Assembly: GCA_009692395.1 (NCBI GenBank)
Contig: SHZG01000034.1
Location: 1-14,227, forward strand
Origin: Methylococcales bacterium
GTDB lineage: Bacteria > Pseudomonadota > Gammaproteobacteria > Methylococcales > Methylomonadaceae
Length of the DNA stretch: 14,227 bases
Direction of reading: 5' to 3'
A program made the position numbers and the translations under genes. The notes under the pieces were generated by a model. That model had not been told where the DNA came from, searched no databases, and saw only the letters and a list, made by a program, of their open reading frames with translations. Below are positions 1 to 6,392 of the stretch, piece by piece. Each line of letters opens with the position of its first letter. Positions within the stretch are counted from its first letter, which is position 1.

Positions 1-209
1 CGCCGTATCGCGGATACCGCTACCATTGATTGCCATGTTTACTATCTTGGTCTTAATGCCTACTTCACAAGCGTGGTATCGGTAGCTCAGCATAAAGGTT
101 TTTGTCATGCACAACGGGTTTCGACAACGGTAACGTGGCTCTCCCGTTGTGACTTGCCAATCTGGTTACTTTTACAGAATGGACAGGTGATTTCTTGGTA
201 GCAGCTCAT
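1..209 (-). pseudogene. insA: IS1-family InsA-like protein, frameshifted and partial
   Basis: InsA is the zinc-finger/HTH protein of IS1 that binds the element ends and forms the N-terminal part of the InsAB' transposase. The first frame starts with ATG at 209 and gives a CPFC zinc knuckle (residues 9-12). It then leaves the family pattern after about residue 20 and stops at 105-107. The family sequence resumes in another frame from 147 to the window edge, with YRCRNPLC, a KTFMLSYRYH stretch and NGSGIRDTA, the hallmark InsA helix. The spacing between the two cysteine pairs is a few residues short, so a small out-of-frame deletion is likely. As read, no complete InsA can be made. A sequencing error is the alternative. 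Confidence 0.75.
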
Positions 210-282
210 AAGGTCTTTTAGGTAAGTGTGATTTTATTCTGCCCGTGATTTTAAGCTATCATCACAGATTGAACCCACTACC
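1..282 (-). mobile_element. IS1-family insertion sequence, one end (partial)
   Basis: Reading the minus strand inward from about 282, a terminus beginning GGTAGTGGGTTCAA resembles the GGTAATGACTCCAA-type ends of IS1. It is followed about 70 bp later by an InsA-like reading frame that runs off the window edge. The other end and insB lie outside the window, so target duplications cannot be tested. The exact terminus at 282 is my inference from similarity to the IS1 end; the transposase similarity is the stronger evidence. Confidence 0.7.
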
Positions 283-288
283 AACGGA

Positions 289-444
289 TTAACATAAACC
301 CCAAATAACTATAACGAGGCTAATAGCTTCGTGAGTGTGCCAACCGTTTTCTAAAGCGGTGAAATCCAAATCAACTAAGGCTTGCTCATAGCTTTTGGTG
401 ATATGACATTCATGCTTTATTCCAAAAACAGCCTTATTCATCAT
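289..444 (-). CDS. Small protein of unknown function (51 aa), next to IS1 end
   Basis: This frame starts with tandem ATG codons at 444-439, inside the end of the preceding 81-aa gene, overlapping it by 11 bp. That overlap suggests translational coupling. The product begins MMNKAVFGIKHECHI and has a hydrophobic C-terminal run, AISLVIVIWG, before a TAA at 289-291. The stop lies only about 7 bp from the proposed IS1 terminus, so this may be the remnant of a longer gene cut by the insertion. I do not recognise the family. The coding call rests on the overlap arrangement and on continuous plausible composition only; it may be non-coding. Confidence 0.35.
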   Translation of the reverse strand: MMNKAVFGIKHECHITKSYEQALVDLDFTALENGWHTHEAISLVIVIWGLC

Positions 445-679
445 CAGGAAAATACTCTAAAACTTCATCACGTTCCGCGTCGAGTTTTTTCCAGTCAGGT
501 AATTGATAACAGCTAATATTCGCTTCATCAATATTTTGTTTATCAAAAAACGTATAAATGGGACGTAAAGCAGCACGATATAGATAATTTAAGTGCCAGT
601 GCATTTCAGTTTCACCGTTAATGCGGCGATAAATCTCCAGCACAATGTCTTTATCGCTTGCATTTGTTAAGTCTGACAT
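434..679 (-). CDS. Hypothetical protein, 81 aa
   Basis: I do not recognise this family. The start is well supported: AAGGAG sits 8 nt before the ATG at 679. The product is soluble-looking, with no signal peptide or membrane segment. A predicted helical N-terminal half (DIVLEIYRRINGE) is followed by an aromatic stretch (HWHLNYLYRAALRPIY) and a very acidic C-terminus (EVLEYFPDDE). It overlaps a second small frame by 11 bp on the same strand, and both lie beside an IS1 end. This suggests the remains of an accessory two-gene unit. No function is proposed. Confidence 0.6.
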   Translation of the reverse strand: MSDLTNASDKDIVLEIYRRINGETEMHWHLNYLYRAALRPIYTFFDKQNIDEANISCYQLPDWKKLDAERDEVLEYFPDDE

Positions 680-779
680 TTTGATAACTCCTTAAATCTA
701 TGTATTTAAATCTAGTTCCCACGCGCCGCATTAATGTCATTAAGTTAATAAATTTATTTTATAAAACAATATGTTATTC

Positions 780-886
780 ATAGATTGGGTTAGCGATAGT
801 GTAACCCAACATTGCACAGTGACTCGTGTTTTGTTGGGTTACGATTTATGTCGCTATCGTAGACAGGAATCTAGCCCAATCTACGA
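780..886. repeat. Fold-back dispersed repeat
   Basis: The left arm at 780-810 contains GATTGGGTTAGCGATAGTG and ends in GTAACCCAAC. The right arm at 833-886 is its inverted counterpart, starting GTTGGGTTAC and ending CCCAATCTACG, but with two insertions of about 11 bp each. A third copy of the 30-bp unit lies after gatB at 13515-13544 and matches the left arm (reverse complement) at 26 of 30 positions. Such a repeat, present in intergenic gaps and able to fold, behaves like a short non-coding mobile or REP-like element. Confidence 0.7.
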
Positions 887-1017
887 ATGTAACAGTTTGA
901 ATTACCACTAAACACCTTAGCTTAATGACAGTTATTTTCCTATTTATCGGCACAAAAAGCTCTGCTTTGTTCGGTGTGTCTTAGTGCGTGTTAGTATAAC
1001 GGTAAACGCTCAGAGAC

Positions 1018-1053
1018 AGAGATAACATCCCTTAAAGGAATGTTATCTCTTTT
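1018..1053 (+). terminator. Intrinsic terminator with no obvious upstream gene
   Basis: An 11-bp perfect stem (AGAGATAACAT at 1018-1028 pairing with ATGTTATCTCT at 1040-1050) encloses a further short CCT/AGG stem and a TTA loop. It is followed by TTTT on the plus strand. The minus-strand side has no T run, so it works for plus-strand transcription. No protein gene ends just upstream, so the transcript it stops is unknown: a small RNA, a leader of the ubiX gene, or read-through. Confidence 0.65.
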
Positions 1054-1093
1054 GGTCTTCATTATTTAATGTAATTCAATACGGCTGGAATCA

Positions 1094-1663
1094 ATGAAAA
1101 AACGCTTAATTATTGCTATGACTGGCGCGACGGGCGCAATTTACGGGCTAAGAATGCTGCAAATTTTGCAACCATTAGCCGACTGGGAAAGTCATTTGAT
1201 TATTTCATCGGCTGGGGTGGTGAATTTAAAATATGAATTAGACATGAAGCGGGCTGAAATCACCGCGCTTGCCGATGTGACGCATGGTATTAATGATATT
1301 GCCGCCAGTATTGCCAGTGGTAGTTTTAAAACGGAAGGCATGATTATCGCACCGTGTTCAATGAAAACTTTAGCGGCAATTGCCCACGGTTTTGGTGATA
1401 ATTTGATTTCACGCGGGGCAGATGTGGTGCTAAAAGAGCGGCGACGTTTATTGGTGATGCCGCGTGAAACACCGTTAAATTTGGTGCATATTCGTAATAT
1501 GGCGATGGTCACTGAAATGGGCGGAATCATGTATCCACCGATGCCTGCGTTTTATAATAAATCTAATTCAATCGCGGCAATGGTGGATGAAACGGTAGGG
1601 CGGGTGTTGGATTTTTTTGGTGTACCTGTGGAGGGTCTATACACGCCGTGGGAGGGTTTGTGA
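1094..1663 (+). CDS. ubiX: Flavin prenyltransferase, UbiX/Pad1 family
   Basis: UbiX-family proteins attach a dimethylallyl group to FMN, making the prenyl-FMN cofactor used by UbiD-type decarboxylases in ubiquinone synthesis or aromatic-acid breakdown. The 189-residue length is normal. Visible family motifs are the N-terminal nucleotide-binding loop MTGATGAIYG (residues 9-18), SSGSF-like ASGSF (74-78), PCSMKTLA (87-94), GADVVLKERRRLLVMPRETPL (split by small changes, 108-128) and PPMPAFY (148-154). The sequence looks closer to the Pad1/EcdB branch than to short UbiX, but that needs a tree. No ubiD lies nearby. It stands alone, 40 bp after a terminator; the Shine-Dalgarno signal is weak (GGAA). 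Confidence 0.9.
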   Translation: MKKRLIIAMTGATGAIYGLRMLQILQPLADWESHLIISSAGVVNLKYELDMKRAEITALADVTHGINDIAASIASGSFKTEGMIIAPCSMKTLAAIAHGFGDNLISRGADVVLKERRRLLVMPRETPLNLVHIRNMAMVTEMGGIMYPPMPAFYNKSNSIAAMVDETVGRVLDFFGVPVEGLYTPWEGL

Positions 1664-1796
1664 GTGTTTTATTTTTAATAAGTCGTTGAATAAAAACAAC
1701 CTTAAGGTAAATTTAAGGATTGGGCGGTTAGAATCGTTTCGGGTTGAGATTAAAGTGACGCGTTTTACTTTAGCTCAACAACCACACGAAGCACTG

Positions 1797-1813
1797 GTGA
1801 TAAGTCTTATCAC
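1797..1813. promoter_or_regulatory. Perfect 17-bp palindrome upstream of rlpA, operator-like
   Basis: GTGATAAGTCTTATCAC is an 8-bp perfect inverted repeat around a single T. It lies 79 bp upstream of the rlpA start and directly abuts a TTGATA (1814-1819) that could serve as a -35 element; a TATAAA overlaps it at 1818-1823. The one-base spacer makes an RNA hairpin unlikely, and no T run follows, so a dimeric repressor site is a better reading than a terminator. The regulator is unknown. Confidence 0.4.
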
Positions 1814-1891
1814 TTGATATAAATGAGGTGCTTTGTATGCCGTGGCTGTTTAGTTAAAAGCCCTGCGATTTTAAATAAAAGAGACACTCCC

Positions 1892-2419
1892 ATGAAAAAT
1901 ACAGTTACGCTAACGATTTCAACGCTGGTTCTATTTAGTTCCATTGCGACAGCCGAAGCGGCTAAACATCATGCTATTACCTCCAAACATTCAACCGCCA
2001 CGGCACACAAAACAAGCCATCATTCTTCCGCTTCAAAAAGTCATTTACAACACGCGCACTCTTCTTCTCATCATGCGTCTACAACGCATCATGATAGATC
2101 CTCATTTCACAGTGCTGCGCTAGACAGCGATCCACATTTAGGCACTGCTTCTTTATATAGTACACGCCATCATGGCAGAAAAACGGCGAGCGGCGAAAAA
2201 TATGATATGTACGCTATGACCGCTGCCCATAAAACGTTACCGCTAAAATCTTATGTCGAAGTGACTAACTTAAAAAATAATCGTACTGTAGTAGTGCGTA
2301 TCAATGATAGAGGTCCTTTTCATGGCAATAGAGTGATGGATCTCTCCACTGCGGCGGCTGAAGAGCTGGGTATTGATGGCTTGGGGTCAGTAAAAATCAC
2401 ACCATTAGCAATGAATTAA
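1892..2419 (+). CDS. rlpA: RlpA-like septal lytic transglycosylase, His-rich, non-lipidated
   Basis: RlpA cleaves glycan strands that lack stem peptides, aiding daughter-cell separation. I chose the ATG at 1892 because it gives a clean signal peptide (residues 1-23, cleavage after AEA); a longer in-frame start at 1823 would bury it. Residues 24-82 form a Ser/Thr/His-rich linker with about 15 histidines. The double-psi beta-barrel domain follows (about 83-173), with TASGE, TAAHKTLP and VRINDRGPF. The residues matching the P. aeruginosa catalytic trio are E102, H113 and D139, with identical spacing (11 and 26). There is no lipobox cysteine, unlike E. coli RlpA, and no C-terminal SPOR domain; the total is 175 aa. 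Next gene downstream is dacA, the usual neighbour. Confidence 0.88.
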   Translation: MKNTVTLTISTLVLFSSIATAEAAKHHAITSKHSTATAHKTSHHSSASKSHLQHAHSSSHHASTTHHDRSSFHSAALDSDPHLGTASLYSTRHHGRKTASGEKYDMYAMTAAHKTLPLKSYVEVTNLKNNRTVVVRINDRGPFHGNRVMDLSTAAAEELGIDGLGSVKITPLAMN

Positions 2420-2435
2420 TTCTATCTTAGGTACA

Positions 2436-2494
2436 AGCCAGCGGGCATTATTGTTGGCTGAAAGCCAGCAAACATAAAACCTGCATGATACAAT
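2436..2494 (+). promoter_or_regulatory. dacA leader: alternative hairpins and extended -10 candidate
   Basis: AGCCAGC occurs at 2436-2442 and again at 2463-2469, flanking the complementary GTTGGCT at 2453-2459, so two mutually exclusive stems could form (one G-U pair each). Just downstream TGATACAAT at 2486-2494 looks like a TG-extended -10 box, placing a start of transcription near 2501 for the dacA operon; no good -35 is seen, as is common for extended -10 promoters. If that start is right, the hairpins are upstream of the transcript and would belong to the rlpA message instead. Confidence 0.35.
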
Positions 2495-2530
2495 AATCCT
2501 CTGTTTTATTGAGTCCATACTGAAAGAGAA

Positions 2531-3700
2531 ATGACACCTTTTAAGAGCTTTATCCTGTTTTTATGTTTTTATTTATCCACTATTGCCTTTCAGGTAAATG
2601 CAGAAACCGCTGAAATAGGCACTCCCGCCGCACCGACTATTGCGGCGAGTGCTTATATCCTACAAGACTTCCATACGGGCAAAGTATTTGCTGAAAGTAA
2701 TGCGGATACACAACTCGCCCCTGCCAGCCTCACCAAAATCATGACGGTGTATGTGGCGTTTAAAGAAATCAATAAAGGAACGCTGCATTTAACGGATCTC
2801 TCTACTATCAGCGCAAGAGCGCGTGATGCGTCGGGTTCGCGTATGTTTCTTGAGATTAATCAGCAAGTTACCATTGAAGATTTGTTGAAAGGCATTATTA
2901 TCCAATCGGGCAATGATGCCAGTATCGCACTGGCTGAACATATCGCCGCGCAAGAAAGCACGTTTGCCGATATGATGAATCAACACGCTGCCCGATTGGG
3001 GATGAAAAACACCCATTTTCAAAATAGTGATGGTTTACCGATTGAAAACCATTACACCACTGCCCGCGATTTAGCTATCCTCACCACCGCATTAATCAAA
3101 GAATTTCCCGATTATTACCCGTGGTTTTCGCAACAAGAATTTACCTTTAACAAAATCACTCAGCACAATCGTAATTTGTTGCTAGGCCGTGATGAATCAG
3201 TCGATGGCGTTAAAACAGGGCATACGGATGATGCAGGCTATTGTTTAGTTGCTTCATCACTGCGCGAAGGAATGCGTTTGATTTCAGTCGTTATGGGGAC
3301 GAAAAGCTCTAAAGCGCGTGCCGATGAAAACCAAAAATTATTAAATTATGGCTTTCGGTTTTTTGAATCGCATCGCTTGTATGAAGGCAAAAAACCGTTA
3401 AAAGAAGCCCGTTTATGGAAAGGTGCAGACAGCACAATAGAACTGGGTTTAGCTGAAGATCTTTATGCGACTATTCCCCGCCGCCATTATGATGAGCTAA
3501 AAGCCACCATTGTGGTTGATAAAACAATTACTGCACCTGTTAAAGAAGGCGATAAATTTGGCTCTGTGAATGTTACCTTTAAAGGCGAAGTAGTGTCACA
3601 AAAAGATCTCATTGCTTTAAAGTCGGTAGAAACAGGCAATATTTTCCGAAGAACGTATGACAGTATAATGATGATGATGGAGAAATCGGATGAACAATAA
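2531..3700 (+). CDS. dacA: D-alanyl-D-alanine carboxypeptidase (PBP5/6 family)
   Basis: This periplasmic enzyme removes the terminal D-Ala from peptidoglycan pentapeptides, limiting cross-links. A signal peptide covers residues 1-24 (ending VNA). The penicillin-binding active-site motifs are all present: SLTK at 66-69 (nucleophile S66), SGN at 126-128 and KTG at 228-230. The C-terminal third is the PBP5 beta-rich domain, ending in an amphipathic segment (NIFRRTYDSIMMMM) that should tether it to the inner membrane. The length of 389 aa is normal for the family. GAAAGAG precedes the ATG. The stop overlaps the aminotransferase start by 11 bp, so the two are translationally coupled. A run of four ATG codons lies near the 3' end. 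Confidence 0.95.
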   Translation: MTPFKSFILFLCFYLSTIAFQVNAETAEIGTPAAPTIAASAYILQDFHTGKVFAESNADTQLAPASLTKIMTVYVAFKEINKGTLHLTDLSTISARARDASGSRMFLEINQQVTIEDLLKGIIIQSGNDASIALAEHIAAQESTFADMMNQHAARLGMKNTHFQNSDGLPIENHYTTARDLAILTTALIKEFPDYYPWFSQQEFTFNKITQHNRNLLLGRDESVDGVKTGHTDDAGYCLVASSLREGMRLISVVMGTKSSKARADENQKLLNYGFRFFESHRLYEGKKPLKEARLWKGADSTIELGLAEDLYATIPRRHYDELKATIVVDKTITAPVKEGDKFGSVNVTFKGEVVSQKDLIALKSVETGNIFRRTYDSIMMMMEKSDEQ

Positions 3701-4535
3701 AACAGTCTATTTAAACGGTCACTATATGCCTTTAGATGAAGCCAAAGTATCCGTTATGGATCGCGGCTTTCTGTTTGGCGACGGCGTTTATGAAGTGATT
3801 CCCTGCTATCTTGGACAGTTATTTCATTTTCAAGCCCATATTGATAGACTGACTGCGAGTCTCGCAGGTATTCGTATGGTCAATCCTTACACGACCGAGC
3901 AATGGCTGGATATTTTCAAGCCGTTAATGGATGTTAGAGAAAATCAATACATTTATGTGCAGATTACGCGCGGTGTTGCCCCTAAACGGGATCATGCGTT
4001 TCCAGACAACACGCCGCCTACTATTTTTGCGATGTGCAACAATATTGTGCCGTTTGCAGGCTTGGAAACAGGCGTTAAAGCCATTACGTTGGACGATAGC
4101 CGTTGGCAGTTTTGCAATATCAAAGCTATCGCTTTATTAGCGCATTTACTGCATCGTCAAGACGCAGTAGAGAAAGACTGCGCAGAAGCACTTTTGATTA
4201 ACCGCGATGGTTTTGTGACCGAAGGCGCGGCGAGTAATCTATTTGCGGTGATTGATGGGGTGTTGCTAACGCCGCCTAAATCAAACCAGATTCTAGCAGG
4301 CATTACGCGTGATGTGATTTTAGAATTAGCCGCAAAAAATAACATTGCTTGCTGTGAAGCTGATATTGCCTTAGCGGAATTAAAAACTGCCACTGAAATT
4401 TGGGTAACAAGTTCAACACGCGAAATTATCCCCGTGGTTGAACTTGATGGTGTCGCCGTTGCAGACGGCAAAGTCGGCGCAGTGTGGCACACGATGAACT
4501 CCATTTTTCAAGCCTACAAACACTCTTTACTATGA
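3690..4535 (+). CDS. dat: D-amino-acid aminotransferase (PLP class IV)
   Basis: This PLP enzyme of fold type IV interconverts D-alanine and D-glutamate through their 2-oxo acids, feeding wall-peptide synthesis. It fits the D-aminotransferase branch better than branched-chain or aminodeoxychorismate-lyase relatives. The PLP lysine is K145 in CNIKAIALL, the same number as in Bacillus D-AAT; E178 in VTEGAASNLF matches the cofactor-pyridine glutamate; and the TRG.A.KRDHAFP segment (93-105) holds the Arg and His that bind the substrate carboxylate. The length is 281 aa. It starts inside dacA (11-bp overlap, GGAG upstream) and its TGA overlaps the ybeD ATG by 4 bp. The setting beside DacA supports a role in D-amino-acid supply or recycling. 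Substrate preference is inferred. Confidence 0.88.
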   Translation: MNNKTVYLNGHYMPLDEAKVSVMDRGFLFGDGVYEVIPCYLGQLFHFQAHIDRLTASLAGIRMVNPYTTEQWLDIFKPLMDVRENQYIYVQITRGVAPKRDHAFPDNTPPTIFAMCNNIVPFAGLETGVKAITLDDSRWQFCNIKAIALLAHLLHRQDAVEKDCAEALLINRDGFVTEGAASNLFAVIDGVLLTPPKSNQILAGITRDVILELAAKNNIACCEADIALAELKTATEIWVTSSTREIIPVVELDGVAVADGKVGAVWHTMNSIFQAYKHSLL

Positions 4536-4795
4536 GCGAAGAAACCCTATTTGAATTTCCTTGTGAATTTCCCATTAAAGCAATGGGCAAAGCGGATGGT
4601 GAGCTACACATTGTGGTGGCTGACATTGTTCGTCGCCACGCTGTAGATGTGGATGAAACAGCCGTAAAAACCCGTTTGAGTAAAGACGGTAATTTTATTT
4701 CTGTGACTGTCACTATCGAAGCCACGAGTAAAAAACAGCTCGATGCCATTTATCAAGATTTAACCGATCATCCGCACGTTTTAATGTCTTTATAG
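4532..4795 (+). CDS. ybeD: YbeD/DUF493 family small regulatory-type protein
   Basis: YbeD is an 87-residue ACT-like alpha/beta protein found next to lipB in many gammaproteobacteria; its biochemical role is not settled. I chose the ATG at 4532, which overlaps the preceding stop as ATGA and gives exactly 87 aa, the E. coli length. An upstream in-frame start at 4484 would add 16 residues lying entirely within the aminotransferase gene. Recognisable family features are FPCEFPIKAMGKA near the N-terminus and the SKDGNFISVTVTI strand followed by a helix ending in DHPHVLMSL. lipB follows after 7 bp. Confidence 0.92.
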   Translation: MSEETLFEFPCEFPIKAMGKADGELHIVVADIVRRHAVDVDETAVKTRLSKDGNFISVTVTIEATSKKQLDAIYQDLTDHPHVLMSL

Positions 4796-4802
4796 GTACG
4801 CA

Positions 4803-5423
4803 ATGCGTACTCTACAACCGATAACTATCCACAACCTAGGCTTGCAAGACTATCAAACTGTCTGGCAAGCCATGCAGGACTTTACGTTACAACGCAATGC
4901 CGATACCCCCGATGAACTGTGGCTAGTCGAACACCCCGCTGTTTATACCTTGGGCTTAAGCGGCAAACGCGAACATCTGCTTAATATAGGCGATATTCCT
5001 GTGATTCATTCTGACCGAGGCGGTCAAGTTACTTACCACGCACGCGGGCAAGTGATTATTTATACCCTGCTAGATATTAAGCGACTTAATATCAACATTC
5101 GCCAATTAGTCAGCCTGCTAGAACAAGCAATGATTGACACCTTAGCCGATTACGGTATCGTAGCAATTGCCAAAGCCGACGCACCTGGTGTGTATGTGCA
5201 GGGCAAAAAAATTGGTTCTATCGGCATACGCATTAAAAATAATTGTAGTTATCACGGCTTAAGTTTCAATAATGCAATGGATTTGACCCCGTTCAACTTC
5301 ATTAATCCTTGTGGGTATAAAGACTTAAAAGTTACCCAACTGGCAGATTTAGGCGTAACTATTAACACTACCGAGCTGGCTTCCTTAATGGGGCTGGCGA
5401 TTATCATGGCATTAACTATATGA
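4803..5423 (+). CDS. lipB: Octanoyl-[ACP]:protein N-octanoyltransferase
   Basis: LipB moves octanoate from acyl carrier protein to lipoyl domains of 2-oxoacid dehydrogenases and GcvH, the first step of lipoate synthesis, in the cytoplasm. The catalytic thioester-forming cysteine is C170 in INPCGY, and the partner lysine is K136 in GKKIGS. The family signature RGGQVTYHARGQ lies at 72-83; the usual HGPGQ reads HARGQ, which still fits the Prosite pattern H-x2-G-Q but loses the proline. CSYHGLSFN follows at 148-156. The length is 206 aa. A weak TAGGT precedes the start. The TGA overlaps the lipA ATG by 4 bp, consistent with co-translation of the two lipoate enzymes. Confidence 0.95.
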   Translation: MRTLQPITIHNLGLQDYQTVWQAMQDFTLQRNADTPDELWLVEHPAVYTLGLSGKREHLLNIGDIPVIHSDRGGQVTYHARGQVIIYTLLDIKRLNINIRQLVSLLEQAMIDTLADYGIVAIAKADAPGVYVQGKKIGSIGIRIKNNCSYHGLSFNNAMDLTPFNFINPCGYKDLKVTQLADLGVTINTTELASLMGLAIIMALTI

Positions 5424-6376
5424 CTTATTCTGCTCCTTCACGTTCTACGCCCGAATCACACCAGCGCAACACCGAAAAATTAGCGAAAATTCCCATTAAA
5501 GTTGAGGTGAGCGACACTGTATTGCGCAAGCCAGACTGGATACGCGTTAAATTATCGGCTAGTGAAGACATCACCCGCATTAAACAAATCATGCGGGAAC
5601 GCAATTTACACAGCGTGTGTGAAGAAGCCGCTTGCCCTAATTTATCCGAATGTTTTCAACACGGCACGGCGACTTTTATGATTATGGGTGATTTATGCAC
5701 CCGTCGCTGTCCGTTTTGTGATGTCGCACATGGGAAACCTTTACCATTGGATAAAAATGAACCCGCACAGTTAGCCGATGCGATTCAAGCAATGGCACTT
5801 AAGTATGTGGTTATCACCTCAGTTGATAGAGATGATTTACGAGATGGCGGCGCGGGGCATTTTGCGGAATGTATTGAACAAATTCGCTTAAAAACGCCAC
5901 AGATAAAAATAGAAATTCTAGTTCCAGACTTTCGCGGGCGTATTGAAAAAGCCGTTGCTATTCTCGCTGAACAACCCTGTGATGTGTTTAATCACAATTT
6001 AGAAACTGTGCCACGGTTATACAAACAAATCAGGCCGGGGGCTGATTATCAAGGTTCATTAGAATTACTGCGCCAATACGGGCAACTTCATCCACAAACT
6101 CCCACCAAATCAGGGCTTATGTTAGGCGTGGGCGAACGTCCCGAAGAAATCCAGCAGGTCATGAAAGATTTAAGAGCCGCAGGTTGCACCATGCTCACGC
6201 TGGGACAGTATTTGCAACCCAGTAAATCACATACGCCTGTGCAGGAATATATCACCCCTGCTCAATTTGATGAATACGGCGTGATTGCTAAGAGCCTAGG
6301 CTTCAAACAAGTTGCCAGTGCGCCGATGGTGAGATCGTCTTATCATGCTGATATTCAGGCTAAATCATTGGTGTAA
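5420..6376 (+). CDS. lipA: Lipoyl synthase (radical SAM)
   Basis: LipA inserts two sulfur atoms into protein-bound octanoate using two iron-sulfur clusters and S-adenosylmethionine. The auxiliary-cluster cysteines are C67, C72 and C78 (CEEAACPNLSEC); the radical-SAM triad is C93, C97 and C100 (CTRRCPFC). The C-terminal RSSYHAD motif supplies the serine ligand of the auxiliary cluster. The length of 318 aa is normal. The ATG at 5420 overlaps lipB by 4 bp; the first 20 or so residues are variable and uncharged, as in relatives. It is the last gene of the plus-strand block and ends 16 bp from the convergent rodA, with no clear terminator between them. Confidence 0.97.
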   Translation: MTYSAPSRSTPESHQRNTEKLAKIPIKVEVSDTVLRKPDWIRVKLSASEDITRIKQIMRERNLHSVCEEAACPNLSECFQHGTATFMIMGDLCTRRCPFCDVAHGKPLPLDKNEPAQLADAIQAMALKYVVITSVDRDDLRDGGAGHFAECIEQIRLKTPQIKIEILVPDFRGRIEKAVAILAEQPCDVFNHNLETVPRLYKQIRPGADYQGSLELLRQYGQLHPQTPTKSGLMLGVGERPEEIQQVMKDLRAAGCTMLTLGQYLQPSKSHTPVQEYITPAQFDEYGVIAKSLGFKQVASAPMVRSSYHADIQAKSLV

Positions 6377-6392
6377 GCAACTGAGGCATGGT

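Larger units (their letters stand above)
680..1093. other. Intergenic stretch without a recognised protein gene
   Basis: This 414-bp gap between the divergent 81-aa gene and the ubiX-like gene contains a fold-back copy of a dispersed repeat (780-886) and an intrinsic terminator (1018-1053). A short stem (about 952-970) lies between them. A 19-codon frame at 925-984 (MTVIFLFIGTKSSALFGVS) has no visible Shine-Dalgarno sequence, so I do not call it a gene. A TG-extended -10-like sequence, TAGTAT, occurs at 992-997. No tRNA or rRNA was seen. Confidence 0.6.

Noticed and set aside
925..984. 19-codon hydrophobic peptide frame
   Set aside because: There is no ribosome binding site, and short frames of this size are common by chance; kept only as part of the orphan-terminator observation.
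1617..1817. 66-codon plus-strand frame overlapping the end of the ubiX-like gene
   Set aside because: It overlaps a well-supported gene in another frame, has no Shine-Dalgarno sequence, and its product resembles no family and has no plausible domain.
1823..1891. Longer rlpA start at 1823
   Set aside because: It would put 23 polar, Cys-containing residues before a textbook signal peptide; the ATG at 1892 is preferred.
3666..3680. Run of four ATG codons at the 3' end of dacA, considered as a phase-variable tract
   Set aside because: Four trinucleotide units are too few for slippage, and a unit change would not shift frame in dacA or move the downstream start.
4484..4531. Longer ybeD start at 4484
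   Set aside because: The extension lies wholly inside the aminotransferase gene; the ATGA overlap start at 4532 gives the exact family length.
4157..4749. Minus-strand frames opposite the aminotransferase and ybeD genes
   Set aside because: They are shadows of strongly supported coding sequence, with low-complexity Ser/Ala-rich products.
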